A DNA stretch of 64,000 nucleotides from an uncultured Actinomycetes bacterium. Lineage in GTDB: Bacteria; Actinomycetota; Actinomycetes; Nanopelagicales; Nanopelagicaceae. The translations under genes were made by a program, and so were the position numbers. Each line of letters starts with the position of its first letter. Position 1 is the first letter of the stretch. The notes under the pieces are model-generated. The model did not search any database, had not been told where the DNA came from, and worked only from the letters and a program-made list of their open reading frames with translations. The stretch lies in the NCBI GenBank assembly GCA_903825945.1, contig CAIKCJ010000014.1, positions 81,205-145,204 on the forward strand. Reading direction: 5' to 3'. This document shows positions 43,853 through 52,548 of this stretch, piece after piece.

Positions 43853-44779
43853 TTAGTTGCGCTCAGAGAAACCTAACCGCGCAAGTGCTTTAGGATCGCG
43901 TTGCCACTCTTTAGAGACCTTGATGTGAATTCCTAGGTAGACCTTTGCGTCAAGGAATGTTTCTATTCCGGCTCGAGCGCGCATGCCGATATCTTTAAGA
44001 CGAGCACCTTGCGGTCCGATCAAAATTCCCTTTTGCGAATCGCGCTCAACATGCAATGTCGCATGAATGTCGTAGAAGTTTTTACCTTCTCGTTTGCTCA
44101 TCTCATCGATTGTTACAACAACTGAGTGAGGTAGCTCTTCAAAAAGATCTTGAATTGCCGCCTCGCGAATGAGTTCAGTGATATGTAGTTCAGATGCTTG
44201 ATCCGTATCGATATCTTCAGGGTAGAGCGAAGGTGACCCGGGCAAGCACTTCACAAGGAGATCCATCAAGAGATCTGTCTGCTCTAGATTTTTTGCAGAA
44301 ATAGGAACAATTTCATCGACTGTAATTCCTGTTCGCACCACAAAGTCAGAGACTTCGGCAAGTTTGCCGATGAGAGAATCGTTTTTAGCAGTATCGACTT
44401 TAGTTACGGCAATATAGAGATGGCGAATATGGCCGAGTTGTTTGACGATGTACTCATCGCCCGCGCCAATTGCTTCATCGGCCGGCAGACACAAGAGCGC
44501 TGCATCGACGGATTCCAGGTTCTGGGTAACCATGGTGTTAAGGCGCGTTCCCAAGAGTGTTTTAGGTTTATGAATACCTGGGGTATCCACCAAGATCATC
44601 TGGAAATCAGGCTTCGAGATGATTCCGCGAATTGGATTGCGAGTGGTGTTTGGGTGGTGAGACGTAATAACAATCTTCTTACCAACAAGGGCGTTGACTA
44701 GGGTTGATTTGCCAACATTTGGGCGACCAATAACCGCCACAAATCCGGCGCGGTGCTCTTGAACGCTCGTATCACTCAT
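43853..44779 (-). CDS. era: GTPase Era
   Basis: Era binds 16S rRNA 3' ends and helps 30S maturation. The 308-residue protein shows the G motifs GRPNVGKS (residues 18-25), the switch threonine region TTRNPI, DTPGIH and TKVD. A C-terminal KH domain (KGILIGPQGARLKDIG) follows. It follows dprA by 12 bases. Era is usually near ybeY/recO; here it follows dprA, which is less common. Confidence 0.96.
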   Translation of the reverse strand: MSDTSVQEHRAGFVAVIGRPNVGKSTLVNALVGKKIVITSHHPNTTRNPIRGIISKPDFQMILVDTPGIHKPKTLLGTRLNTMVTQNLESVDAALLCLPADEAIGAGDEYIVKQLGHIRHLYIAVTKVDTAKNDSLIGKLAEVSDFVVRTGITVDEIVPISAKNLEQTDLLMDLLVKCLPGSPSLYPEDIDTDQASELHITELIREAAIQDLFEELPHSVVVTIDEMSKREGKNFYDIHATLHVERDSQKGILIGPQGARLKDIGMRARAGIETFLDAKVYLGIHIKVSKEWQRDPKALARLGFSERN

Positions 44780-44791
44780 AGGCTCATTCTC

Positions 44792-45688
44792 TCAGAGTTG
44801 GGCCAGCGGTCCTACCAATTCCATCAGATCGGCAATCGATGTGACCAGCTCCGCGCTGCGTTCAGCGATCAATCGATGGCAACCATCGCTACTGGGAGCC
44901 GTTATCGGACCAGGAACTGCCAAGACTGGCCTGAAGATCTCAGCCGCGTCTCTAGCTGTTCGTAGCGATCCGCTTCTAAATGCCGCCTCGACAACAACTG
45001 TAGCTCGCGAGATAGCTGCAATTAATCTATTTCGTATCAGAAAGCGTGCCGGTATTGCATGCACAGCGGGTAGCACTTCTGAGAGCAAGAGACCCACCTC
45101 TGAAATCTCCTGAAAGAGTCTGTAATTCGTTGCCGGAAAAGCTGCAGCAACGCCGGAACCCAAAATTGCAATAGTTGCGCCTTCGGCAACGAGTGCGCCT
45201 TTATGCGCGGCCGTATCAATTCCAAAAGCACCGCCACTTACTACCGACCATTCTCTATCGACCGCTCCAGCAGCAAAGTCACCCGCAACACGTACTCCAT
45301 ACGCTGTGGGATTTCGAGTTCCAACAATGGAGAGGGACTGACCTAGCGTTGAAAGAATCTCGCGTCGACCTCGTCCCATGAGCGCGATAGGTGCAGCGGC
45401 CAGATCATTGAGTGCCACTGGCCAATCGGTATCTGATCGAGTGATGATGAATGCTCCGACTGCTTGCATTTCTGCGACTTTGGCTGGTGCATCAATAGCC
45501 TTCGCGCTCTCTTGCAGTTTTACGCCAATTTTCTTGTAAGTAGAAAAAGCGCCTCCTTCGATCATCTCAATAAGAGCTCGCGCGCCATGCTCCTGATAAA
45601 GACCACTCCAGTGAAGACTCCCGCCCTCAAAGAGCCCCATGAGTTTTATGTATGCGTGCACTGTTGGTTCATCCAGGCCCTGACTCAT
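44792..45688 (-). CDS. dprA: DNA processing protein DprA
   Basis: DprA loads RecA on incoming single-stranded DNA in natural transformation. The 298-residue protein has the Rossmann-like core with LSIVGTRNPTAYGVRVAGDF, VSGGAFGIDTAAHKGAL, TIAILGSGV, FLIRNRLIAAIS and VEAAFRSGSLRTA. The family glycine-rich motif is slightly altered. It overlaps comM by four bases. The C-terminal winged-helix domain found in many DprA proteins is not apparent, which explains the short length. Confidence 0.92.
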   Translation of the reverse strand: MSQGLDEPTVHAYIKLMGLFEGGSLHWSGLYQEHGARALIEMIEGGAFSTYKKIGVKLQESAKAIDAPAKVAEMQAVGAFIITRSDTDWPVALNDLAAAPIALMGRGRREILSTLGQSLSIVGTRNPTAYGVRVAGDFAAGAVDREWSVVSGGAFGIDTAAHKGALVAEGATIAILGSGVAAAFPATNYRLFQEISEVGLLLSEVLPAVHAIPARFLIRNRLIAAISRATVVVEAAFRSGSLRTARDAAEIFRPVLAVPGPITAPSSDGCHRLIAERSAELVTSIADLMELVGPLAQL

Positions 45689-47208
45689 TGAAAGAGCGCT
45701 GCACCTTCACGTAGTGCGAATGCAACTTCAACATCATCCTTACTGGGTATTAAATGGCCCTTGCTATCTGCCACAGACCAGGCGAGCCTCATCACTTTGT
45801 GAAAACCGCGCGCGCTGACCCGCTCGTTCTCTAATTCATTATGCAAAAATGCCATGCCTTCTTTGGAGGCGCGAAATCGATGGCGCAGAGCACTTGCAGG
45901 AATCCGTGAGTTAATACTCCACTCATCTTCGATAAACCTTGCAGCAGCTGCGCCCCGCGCCACAATCACGCGATCACGAACTACCTGACTCGACTCCCCT
46001 AACTCACTGCCCGCCATCTCGGTTCTGCTTGGAGTTTCTACAAATGTGCGAATATCGATTCGATCGAGAAGTGGACCAGAAAGCTTCTGGAGGTAGCGCC
46101 TAATCGCAAGTGCGGAGCAGGTACAAGAGCGACCACGTCCACTGTATTTGCCACACGGGCATGGATTTGCAGCCAGTACAAGTAAGAACTTAGCTGGATA
46201 GGTAATAGTTCCCGCGGTGCGCGCAATCGTGACATGACCAGCTTCTAGTGGTTGTCTAAGCGCATCGAGCACTCCAGTCCTACACTCGGGCGCTTCGTCA
46301 ATAAACAAAACACCCTCGTGCGCTAGTGAACATGCCCCTGGTCTAATCATGTGAACACCACCTCCGACCATGGTGACCGCAGTGGTGGTGTGATGCGGAG
46401 CGATGAAAGGAGGAACGGTTTGACTTGCATGCTGATTATCAAGCAACCCCGCCACGGAATGAACCGCTCGCACCTCAAGTGCTTGCTCGGGAGTAAGCGG
46501 CGGCAAAATTGAAGGTATCCGCTCGGCAAGCATCGTCTTACCAGTTCCCGGGGGTCCGATAAAAAGTAGGTGATGCGCACCTATCGCTGCGATCTCAAGT
46601 GCGAATCTTGCCTTAGGTTGACCCACAACTTCATTGAGATCTAACCCAAATGCAGTATCGCTCTGGCTATCAATAAATGGTGGCGTAGGAATGATGGCAT
46701 CGGTCAGATACTCCATCACTTCTCGAAGTGTTGAGAGTGGAATCGAGTGCATCTGTTCAATTCCCTGACTCTCCGAAAAATTGTTAGCTGGAATTATTGC
46801 TCGCGAAATACCTTTAGTGCTCGCAGCTAGCAGAGCCGGGAGCACTCCTCGGACTCCTCGAATCGATCCATCCAATGAGAGCTCACCCAGAAATATTGTG
46901 TTGTTTAGATCCATAGTTGGCGCCAAGCCCTGGGCGATCATCAAGGCAATTGCAATCGGAAGATCAAAGCTTGATCCACTCTTGGGTAACCATGCGGGTG
47001 AGAGGGAGACTGTGACGCGCTTGTTGGGCCAGGGAGCACCCGAATTAATTAAAGCAGAGCGCACCCGCTCTCTAGACTCCGAGAGCGCAGCATCAGGCAA
47101 TCCCAAGAGCGTATAACCCGGTAAACCATCAGAGATGTCAACTTCCACTTCTATCAAATGCCCATTAAGCCCCATCAAAGCAATACTGCCGACTTTTGCC
47201 AATGTCAT
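45685..47208 (-). CDS. comM: ComM/YifB family AAA+ ATPase (Mg-chelatase subfamily)
   Basis: A branch-migration helicase-type ATPase that helps integrate transforming DNA. ATG 47208 (507 residues, MTLAKVGSIALMGLNG) is chosen because it overlaps the yraN stop (TAATG) and follows GGAG. The N-terminal Lon-like domain is followed by Walker A FIGPPGTGKTMLAERIPSIL (near residue 209) and Walker B VLFIDEAPE. A zinc-like CPCGKYSGRGRSCTCS cluster and the C-terminal Mg-chelatase domain follow. It is followed by dprA. Confidence 0.94.
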   Translation of the reverse strand: MTLAKVGSIALMGLNGHLIEVEVDISDGLPGYTLLGLPDAALSESRERVRSALINSGAPWPNKRVTVSLSPAWLPKSGSSFDLPIAIALMIAQGLAPTMDLNNTIFLGELSLDGSIRGVRGVLPALLAASTKGISRAIIPANNFSESQGIEQMHSIPLSTLREVMEYLTDAIIPTPPFIDSQSDTAFGLDLNEVVGQPKARFALEIAAIGAHHLLFIGPPGTGKTMLAERIPSILPPLTPEQALEVRAVHSVAGLLDNQHASQTVPPFIAPHHTTTAVTMVGGGVHMIRPGACSLAHEGVLFIDEAPECRTGVLDALRQPLEAGHVTIARTAGTITYPAKFLLVLAANPCPCGKYSGRGRSCTCSALAIRRYLQKLSGPLLDRIDIRTFVETPSRTEMAGSELGESSQVVRDRVIVARGAAAARFIEDEWSINSRIPASALRHRFRASKEGMAFLHNELENERVSARGFHKVMRLAWSVADSKGHLIPSKDDVEVAFALREGAALFQ

Positions 47209-47564
47209 TAGAGCACTCCGCGCCGGTAATCGATTTCGACGTTGGCACCTTTGCCGAGTAAGACTGCTGCGCAGTCGATTCGATAATCGCTCCCCCAGGT
47301 GCCGTGAAGTGATATCCACGCCAACGCTAGCCGCTGTAGACGCAGTGCTTTCTTACTATCAATTGCTTCAAGAGGGTGACCGAATTTCTCACTCGTCCGC
47401 GTTTTAACTTCAATAAAGAGTAGGACACCATTCTCTTTTGCAACGATGTCGACTTCACCCTCTTTGATTCGCCAATTGCGGTCAAGAATTTTCCCACCGT
47501 TTTTTTCAACATACTGGGCCACATAGTGCTCACCGCTTGCGCCGATTTCCTGGAGATTACTCAT
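47208..47564 (-). CDS. yraN: YraN/UPF0102 family nuclease-like protein
   Basis: A 118-residue protein of the UPF0102 family with a restriction-endonuclease-like fold. The PD-(D/E)xK-type residues appear in EGEVDIVAKENGVLLFIEVKTRT, given here as two motifs, GEVDIVA and FIEVKTRT. The function is unproven. TAATCT lies 7 bases before its ATG, so it may be nearly leaderless. It is coupled to comM downstream, in the common yraN-comM-dprA order. Confidence 0.93.
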   Translation of the reverse strand: MSNLQEIGASGEHYVAQYVEKNGGKILDRNWRIKEGEVDIVAKENGVLLFIEVKTRTSEKFGHPLEAIDSKKALRLQRLALAWISLHGTWGSDYRIDCAAVLLGKGANVEIDYRRGVL

Positions 47565-47643
47565 GCCTCGAAGATTAAGTGGGTGGATACAAAAGTGAGT
47601 TCAACCGTTGGCAAGCATGTGAATTTCTTCCTGCTGTGGAAAA

Positions 47644-48246
47644 TTACAGCAGCGCTGCGATGTTTGAAAATGAGGTGCGGTGTATTGGTGTCGCTCCATA
47701 TTTATTGAGGGCGGCAGTATGCGCCGCAGTTATATAACCTTTGTGCTTGGCAAATCCATACTCTGGATATTGCGCATCGAACTCCCGCATCACTCGATCT
47801 CGATAGACCTTTGCCAGTATGGATGCAGCGCTAATCGATGGAGCGACGCGATCACCTTTCCAGACTGCCAATGTCGGAATGCTCAAGCCTTCAATCGCAT
47901 AACCATCAGTGAGTACATAGTCAGGCATCATAGTGAGTGCATTTACCGCGCGACGCATACCTTCTAGATTGCACTTATGAAGACCTTTGAGATCAATCTC
48001 TTCGGGTGAAATTTCGATGATGGAATAACTAAGCGACTGCTCAATGATGGGATCGAAAAGTGATTCACGTACTTTTTCAGATAGCACTTTTGAATCACGA
48101 ACCCGCGAAAGTTCGGGGGCTTTCACATCTTTGAGAATCACACTTGCGATAACCAGCGGACCTGCACATGGACCTCGACCAGCTTCATCAACTCCGGCGA
48201 TCACCGAAAGCCCTGTGGATCGCAGCGTGCCTTCGATATCAGACAT
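47644..48246 (-). CDS. rnhB: Ribonuclease HII
   Basis: RNase HII removes ribonucleotides from DNA-RNA hybrids. The 200-residue protein has the catalytic VIAGVDEAGRGPCAGPLV (DE near residues 20-21), the central Asp in DYVLTDGYA, and SAASILAKVYRDRVMREFD. It follows lepB by 23 bases, keeping the frequent lepB-rnhB-yraN order. Confidence 0.95.
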   Translation of the reverse strand: MSDIEGTLRSTGLSVIAGVDEAGRGPCAGPLVIASVILKDVKAPELSRVRDSKVLSEKVRESLFDPIIEQSLSYSIIEISPEEIDLKGLHKCNLEGMRRAVNALTMMPDYVLTDGYAIEGLSIPTLAVWKGDRVAPSISAASILAKVYRDRVMREFDAQYPEYGFAKHKGYITAAHTAALNKYGATPIHRTSFSNIAALL

Positions 48247-48269
48247 CTACATGCGCTCTAATCGATGAA

Positions 48270-48947
48270 TTATTTTTTTACAGGAATTCTTGATAGGTCG
48301 TGAGCAACTGAGAGGAACGAGATGTGATTAAAAGGCCAGACGATAAATTCCGCACGCCCCACGACATCTCCCAGGGGAACCATTCCCTTGTGAACATCAT
48401 CAGTATGGAAACGAGAGTCGGCACTAGCCCCGCGATGGTCGCCCATCACCCAGATATAGCCTTTAGGAACGCTTACGCTAAATTTCATATCGCTGGGAGT
48501 ATTTCCAGCATAAATGTAAGGCTCGTTGATTGATACCCCATCAACAACTAAGTGGCCCTTCACATCACAGCAGACCACAGTGTCTCCACCAACGCCGATA
48601 ACACGCTTTACGAGATATTGAGTTGCTGGATCCGGGAGCACGCCAACATCAACGAGGGAAGATTTGAGATCTTGAGTAATTCGAGAACCAGTTGGCGCAG
48701 GTGCTGCACCTAACCAGTTATCTGGATCTTTAAAGACGACTACTTCGCCACGGCGAATGTCGCTAAACATCGCAGCAAATTTATTAACGGCGATGCGATC
48801 GCCGATTTGAAGTGTGTTTTGCATCGAACCCGAAGGAACAAAGAAGAAATGAACTAAAAAGGTTTTAACAACAATAGAAACAATAAGAGCCGCAACAATA
48901 ATAATTGGGACTTCGCGAGCTAGTGAACCCTTCTTAGGAAGGCGCAT
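48270..48947 (-). CDS. lepB: Signal peptidase I
   Basis: LepB cleaves signal peptides on the outer face of the membrane. The 225-residue protein has one N-terminal membrane segment (VPIIIVAALIVSIVVKTFLVHFFFV). The catalytic Ser lies in FFVPSGSMQNTL (near residue 40) and the catalytic Lys in YLVKRVIGVGGDTVV. The box GYIWVMGDHRGASADSRF follows. It starts 23 bases after rplS. The C-terminus runs on without a second membrane segment. Confidence 0.95.
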   Translation of the reverse strand: MRLPKKGSLAREVPIIIVAALIVSIVVKTFLVHFFFVPSGSMQNTLQIGDRIAVNKFAAMFSDIRRGEVVVFKDPDNWLGAAPAPTGSRITQDLKSSLVDVGVLPDPATQYLVKRVIGVGGDTVVCCDVKGHLVVDGVSINEPYIYAGNTPSDMKFSVSVPKGYIWVMGDHRGASADSRFHTDDVHKGMVPLGDVVGRAEFIVWPFNHISFLSVAHDLSRIPVKK

Positions 48948-48970
48948 CGGTGAAATTTTCCGAAGAAAAT

Positions 48971-49450
48971 TTATGCTTGTTCGGTTTCGGTTGTTGCTTC
49001 TGCAGCAACAGCCTCAACTGCTGCTTCAACTACTGGAGTCTCAACTACAGCCTCTACGACAGGAGTTGTCTCTTCAAAAGTTTCGGTAACGATGAACTCA
49101 TTGTTAGCGCCACGACGCTCTTTGATCTTTGCAGCCTTACCGCGAAGATCGCGTAGGTAGTAAAGCTTTGCGCGACGGACATCACCGTGGCGAACCATTT
49201 CAAACTTTTCGATCACTGGTGTGTGAACTGGGAATGTACGCTCAACGCCTACGCCGTAGGAAAGCTTACGAATGGTGAATGTCTCGCGAACGCCTGAACC
49301 CTGGCGGCGGATAACTACGCCTTGGAAGACCTGGATACGGCTCTTGTTACCTTCGATAACACGAACGTGGACCTTAATCTCATCGCCTGAACGGAAGGCA
49401 ATAATGCCCTTGCGGAGGGATGCAGCATCTACTGCGTCTAAGACGTTCAT
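48971..49450 (-). CDS. rplS: 50S ribosomal protein L19 with an acidic C-terminal extension
   Basis: L19 lies at the 30S-50S interface. The first 115 residues are a standard L19 ([68 protein letters not shown]). About 40 further residues form a low-complexity Val/Glu/Ala/Thr tail that most L19 proteins lack. AAAGGA lies upstream of the ATG. The usual rpsP-rimM-trmD genes are not upstream; suhB is there instead. Confidence 0.96.
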   Translation of the reverse strand: MNVLDAVDAASLRKGIIAFRSGDEIKVHVRVIEGNKSRIQVFQGVVIRRQGSGVRETFTIRKLSYGVGVERTFPVHTPVIEKFEMVRHGDVRRAKLYYLRDLRGKAAKIKERRGANNEFIVTETFEETTPVVEAVVETPVVEAAVEAVAAEATTETEQA

Positions 49451-49531
49451 GGGTAGTCCTTTTCGTTTATCAAATTCGTTAATGAAGGTAGCTCACTCGA
49501 AGCCCGTATCTTGCCATAAAGGGGGGTTCAA

Positions 49532-49584
49532 GGGCTAATTGGTGAATTAGCCCGTAACGGGAAGGCGCTAATTGGTGAATTAGC
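49532..49584. repeat. Pair of short inverted repeats between suhB and rplS
   Basis: GCTAATTGGTGAATTAGC occurs at 49534-49551 (stem extended to 9 bp, 49532-49553) and at 49567-49584. Each forms a hairpin with GGTG as loop. The second one contains the suhB stop codon. Neither is followed by a T run, so a duplicated protein-free element or a processing site is as likely as a terminator. Confidence 0.7.
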
Positions 49585-50356
49585 CTATTTCGGAGACGAG
49601 CTGAGCGTGGAGCCCAGGTCCGGCAGCGATCACCATCTCTTCGCCCTCTACCCCGCCATTTCGACCAGTGACCACGGCTCCGGCCTCGCGGCAGATCAGA
49701 GCTCCTGCGGCCAGATCCCACTCCTTCAGATCTCGCTCAAAATAGGCATCTACCGAGCCGCTGGCTACATTGCAGAGGTCCACGGCGGCAGCCCCAAGGC
49801 GGCGAATATCGCGAACTCGTGGAATCAGGTCAGCGATGAAGACAGCCTGCTCTTTCCGACGATCGGTGTTGTATGAAAATCCTGTGGCAATCAGCGCTGA
49901 GCCCAAATCGATGGGGTCATTCACCCTGATTGGGCGACCATTTTTAAATGCCCCGCCACCTCGGGTTGCATGCCAGAGCGAGTTCACAGTTGGGGCGTAA
50001 ACCAGCCCCATAAGAACTCCTTGGTCGTCTTTGGCAGCGATGCTGATATTCCACCCCGAGAGATCGTAAAAATAATTGACTGTGCCATCGATCGGGTCGA
50101 TCACCCACGTAATCCCGCTCTTTGATTCGCGCTGCGTGTCCTCTTCGCCAACGATGCCATCGTCGGGTCGAGCCGCAAGTATTTCGCGCACTATCAAAGC
50201 CTCGCTGGCATGATCCATATGCGTTGCAAAATCTCTGGCTGAACTCTTCTGATTGATTGTTAAATTCTCGGGGCGGTCAGTCAGCATCTCACCAGCTTTT
50301 TGGGCAATCGAACGGGCGATCGCAAGTAGCTCTTGGGCTAATTCAGGTGAGGTCAT
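49580..50356 (-). CDS. suhB: Inositol monophosphatase family protein (SuhB-like)
   Basis: A Mg-dependent, Li-sensitive-type phosphatase family member. The 258-residue protein shows GEEDTQRE, WVIDPIDGTVNYFYDL (metal-binding DPIDGT near residue 87) and EWDLAAGALICREAGAVVTG. The substrate may be inositol phosphate, histidinol phosphate or another sugar phosphate. TAGGTT lies 7 bases before the ATG, so the transcript is probably nearly leaderless. It is divergent from sepH (99-base gap). Confidence 0.92.
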   Translation of the reverse strand: MTSPELAQELLAIARSIAQKAGEMLTDRPENLTINQKSSARDFATHMDHASEALIVREILAARPDDGIVGEEDTQRESKSGITWVIDPIDGTVNYFYDLSGWNISIAAKDDQGVLMGLVYAPTVNSLWHATRGGGAFKNGRPIRVNDPIDLGSALIATGFSYNTDRRKEQAVFIADLIPRVRDIRRLGAAAVDLCNVASGSVDAYFERDLKEWDLAAGALICREAGAVVTGRNGGVEGEEMVIAAGPGLHAQLVSEIG

Positions 50357-50455
50357 AGCCCTAAACCTAGATTTAGAAAGTCATCTCTGCAACCCACCGC
50401 GCTGCACGCGTCATATCTCCGTGATCTGCAAAGAAAATGTGGCACTCTTTGCCTC

Positions 50456-51352
50456 GTGAGTGATCTAAAACTAATTGGCCGTTCCGAAGATGGAAGCGAG
50501 CTCGAACTTAAAGACCAAGAAGGTGCCACATATACCCTTCGAATCAGTGATCATCTTCGTTCGTTGGTGAATCAGCCACGTTTGGTCGCCGTGAGTAGCC
50601 CAAATGATCAAACTCAAGTAGTTACTGTTAAAGAAGTCCAAGCACGCTTACGAAGTGGTGAGAGCGCTGATTCACTCATGCGCACCACGGGTTGGTCAGC
50701 TGAGAAAATTGAGAAGTTCTCTGGTCCTATCATGCAAGAACGTGCGTACATCATCGAATTAGCACTAGCTGCAAATCTCACCAAAGAAAAGCACTCACCC
50801 ACTCTGGCCACAGCAACGATTGCCCAACTCTCTCCGCGTGGCGTCGATATGGATCTCGTTGAATGGAATACCTGGCGTAAAGAAGATGGCTCGTGGAACA
50901 TCATCTTGATGTATCCGCTCAAAGATGGTGGTCAAGGCGAAGCTAATTGGAACTTCGAGCTCGCAAGTCGCACGCTGGAAGCGGAAGATGATGGAGCGCT
51001 ATGGATCAGTGGTGAAGAGCGTATCTCCCGTCCATCTCTACCAACCCATGGAATGGTCTTTCCGTCAGAGACCGCCGCGCCTCGCTTAGTAGCCGTTCGT
51101 GAAGAGATCGAAACAATTCGCATCACAACCACACCGACATCAACCACACCGACAAATACGCTCGAGACAATCTTTGACAGTGCGCCGCATAATCCATCGA
51201 AGAGTGCATCGGATGCGGACGAAGAAATTCCGGCCGATGCAAAACGTGATGGCGTAACTAAGCGCCTAAAAATCCCGTCATGGGATGACATCATGTTTGG
51301 AAGTAAATCTGATAATAAATCAGATAACTCATCAAATAAGGATGCCGAGTAG
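50456..51352 (+). CDS. sepH: Septation protein SepH (DUF3071)
   Basis: SepH stimulates FtsZ assembly in Actinobacteria. The 298-residue protein has the conserved N-terminal DUF3071 domain (MSDLKLIGRSEDGSELELKD; LRISDHLR; VQARLRSGESADSLMRTTGWSAEKIEKF, a helix-turn-helix-like core, given here in parts). A long, poorly conserved, charged C-terminal region includes Thr/Pro repeats (TTPTSTTPTNT). The start is GTG. The 3' end overlaps the convergent phosphodiesterase by 21 bases. It lies far from the dcw operon, as in other Actinobacteria. Confidence 0.92.
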   Translation: MSDLKLIGRSEDGSELELKDQEGATYTLRISDHLRSLVNQPRLVAVSSPNDQTQVVTVKEVQARLRSGESADSLMRTTGWSAEKIEKFSGPIMQERAYIIELALAANLTKEKHSPTLATATIAQLSPRGVDMDLVEWNTWRKEDGSWNIILMYPLKDGGQGEANWNFELASRTLEAEDDGALWISGEERISRPSLPTHGMVFPSETAAPRLVAVREEIETIRITTTPTSTTPTNTLETIFDSAPHNPSKSASDADEEIPADAKRDGVTKRLKIPSWDDIMFGSKSDNKSDNSSNKDAE

Positions 51353-52459
51353 CGGTATATCCCGTTCTTCTGGGGTTAACCCGCCGTGTTGACCAATAAT
51401 TGAACTCTCCTGAACACTTCTTGCTGGGTCAATTAATACATAATCGTAATGAGCAATAGCTAAAAGGTCTCCCATGCGATCAACACTTGCATCGCTCACA
51501 TCGCTCACATCGCTCACATTGCCGCCAAAAAGGCCGGCAGCTATTGCATCGCGCTTTGTATAAACCATCGCGCGATCCCCCAAATACTCGCGCCAGGTTG
51601 CTACCGCTTCATTCTCGCTACCGCTTTCAAGGTAGATATGTCGCATGCGAGGTTCTCCACCAACCAGGGTCACGTTATTCATGAGCGGATTACTTTCGCC
51701 CAGAATAATTTTCTCACCAGCATTGACCATTCCATGATCGGCTGTCAGATAGAACCGAGCATTTCGTGGCAACTCATTGACAAGTCGCGTTACTAAATCT
51801 GCCACCGTCTTTAGGGCAATCAACCATTGTTCACTTCCTTCACCGAAATTGTGTCCGGCGTGATCAAGAATGTTTGTATAGACATAAACAAATGAGTTGG
51901 GTTCAGCGAGCGCAGACTTCGCAGCGCTCACCATCTCAGGAATGTGATTAGCTGCAAGATACGTAGCACCGCGTAATGAGGCTTGCGTGAAGCCTGTATC
52001 TGCATATCGCTTATCTCCAACAGTGGAGACGTTAAGTCCAGCATCGCGAGCGCGTTCAAAGAGTGTTGGCGTGCGCTGCCAAATCAGTGGATCTACTTTC
52101 TCATCCCACTTAAGTGCATTGAGCAATCGTCCGGGAGTTCCACTCCCCGGCACTTTCACCGTATATCCCAACATTCCATGTACTCCCGGCTCTACACCCG
52201 TACCGAGAGAAGTCAGATTGGTAACCGTGGTTGTTGGAAAATGAGATGCAAGCTCGCCGTGATTGTTGAGTTGGGCAAAGATCGGAAATTGATCGCCGTA
52301 CCGGGCAAGCCCATGAGCTCCCAACCCGTCTACAAGCAAGAGACAGGTTCGACGTGCCGGTGCAAGGGCGAGTGAATTCACAGCGCTAGTCAGGCCGAGT
52401 GAGGCAAATATCGATTGTGAGAGATCTGACAGAGATGGGCTATCTGAGCGGTAATTCAC
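51332..52459 (-). CDS. Alkaline phosphatase superfamily phosphodiesterase/pyrophosphatase
   Basis: A 375-residue member of the nucleotide pyrophosphatase/phosphodiesterase branch of the alkaline phosphatase superfamily. Metal and nucleophile segments are LLVDGLGAHGLARY, FPTTTVTNLTSLGTG (Thr nucleophile near residue 80), YTNILDHAGHNFG, YLTADHGMVN and IGQHGGLTPEE. The substrate is unknown. The GTG start follows AAGGTGG. A tandem in-frame repeat (SDV-SDV-SDA) lies near residue 318. The neighbour of sepH in many Actinobacteria is such a phosphodiesterase. Confidence 0.9.
   Translation of the reverse strand: MNYRSDSPSLSDLSQSIFASLGLTSAVNSLALAPARRTCLLLVDGLGAHGLARYGDQFPIFAQLNNHGELASHFPTTTVTNLTSLGTGVEPGVHGMLGYTVKVPGSGTPGRLLNALKWDEKVDPLIWQRTPTLFERARDAGLNVSTVGDKRYADTGFTQASLRGATYLAANHIPEMVSAAKSALAEPNSFVYVYTNILDHAGHNFGEGSEQWLIALKTVADLVTRLVNELPRNARFYLTADHGMVNAGEKIILGESNPLMNNVTLVGGEPRMRHIYLESGSENEAVATWREYLGDRAMVYTKRDAIAAGLFGGNVSDVSDVSDASVDRMGDLLAIAHYDYVLIDPARSVQESSIIGQHGGLTPEERDIPLLGILI
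51490..51516. repeat. Three tandem 9-bp repeats inside the phosphodiesterase gene
   Basis: CATCGCTCA is repeated three times, with a fourth partial copy. On the coding strand it writes Val-Ser-Asp units. The in-frame unit makes copy-number change tolerable for the protein. Confidence 0.9.
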
Positions 52460-52548
52460 GGTCTGCCACCTTGCGTCAGGATAGTTTGCGGATAGTTTCA
52501 GGGCTCACCTCCCAAGTCTGCCTTAAGTTGCGTGGCAAGATACGCGAC

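Noticed and set aside
43834..43866. Small hairpins between the EamA gene and era as a terminator
   Set aside because: Stems are only 4-5 bp with no T tract.
51490..51516. Possible CRISPR array from the short tandem repeats
   Set aside because: The units are 9 bases with no spacers and lie inside a coding sequence.
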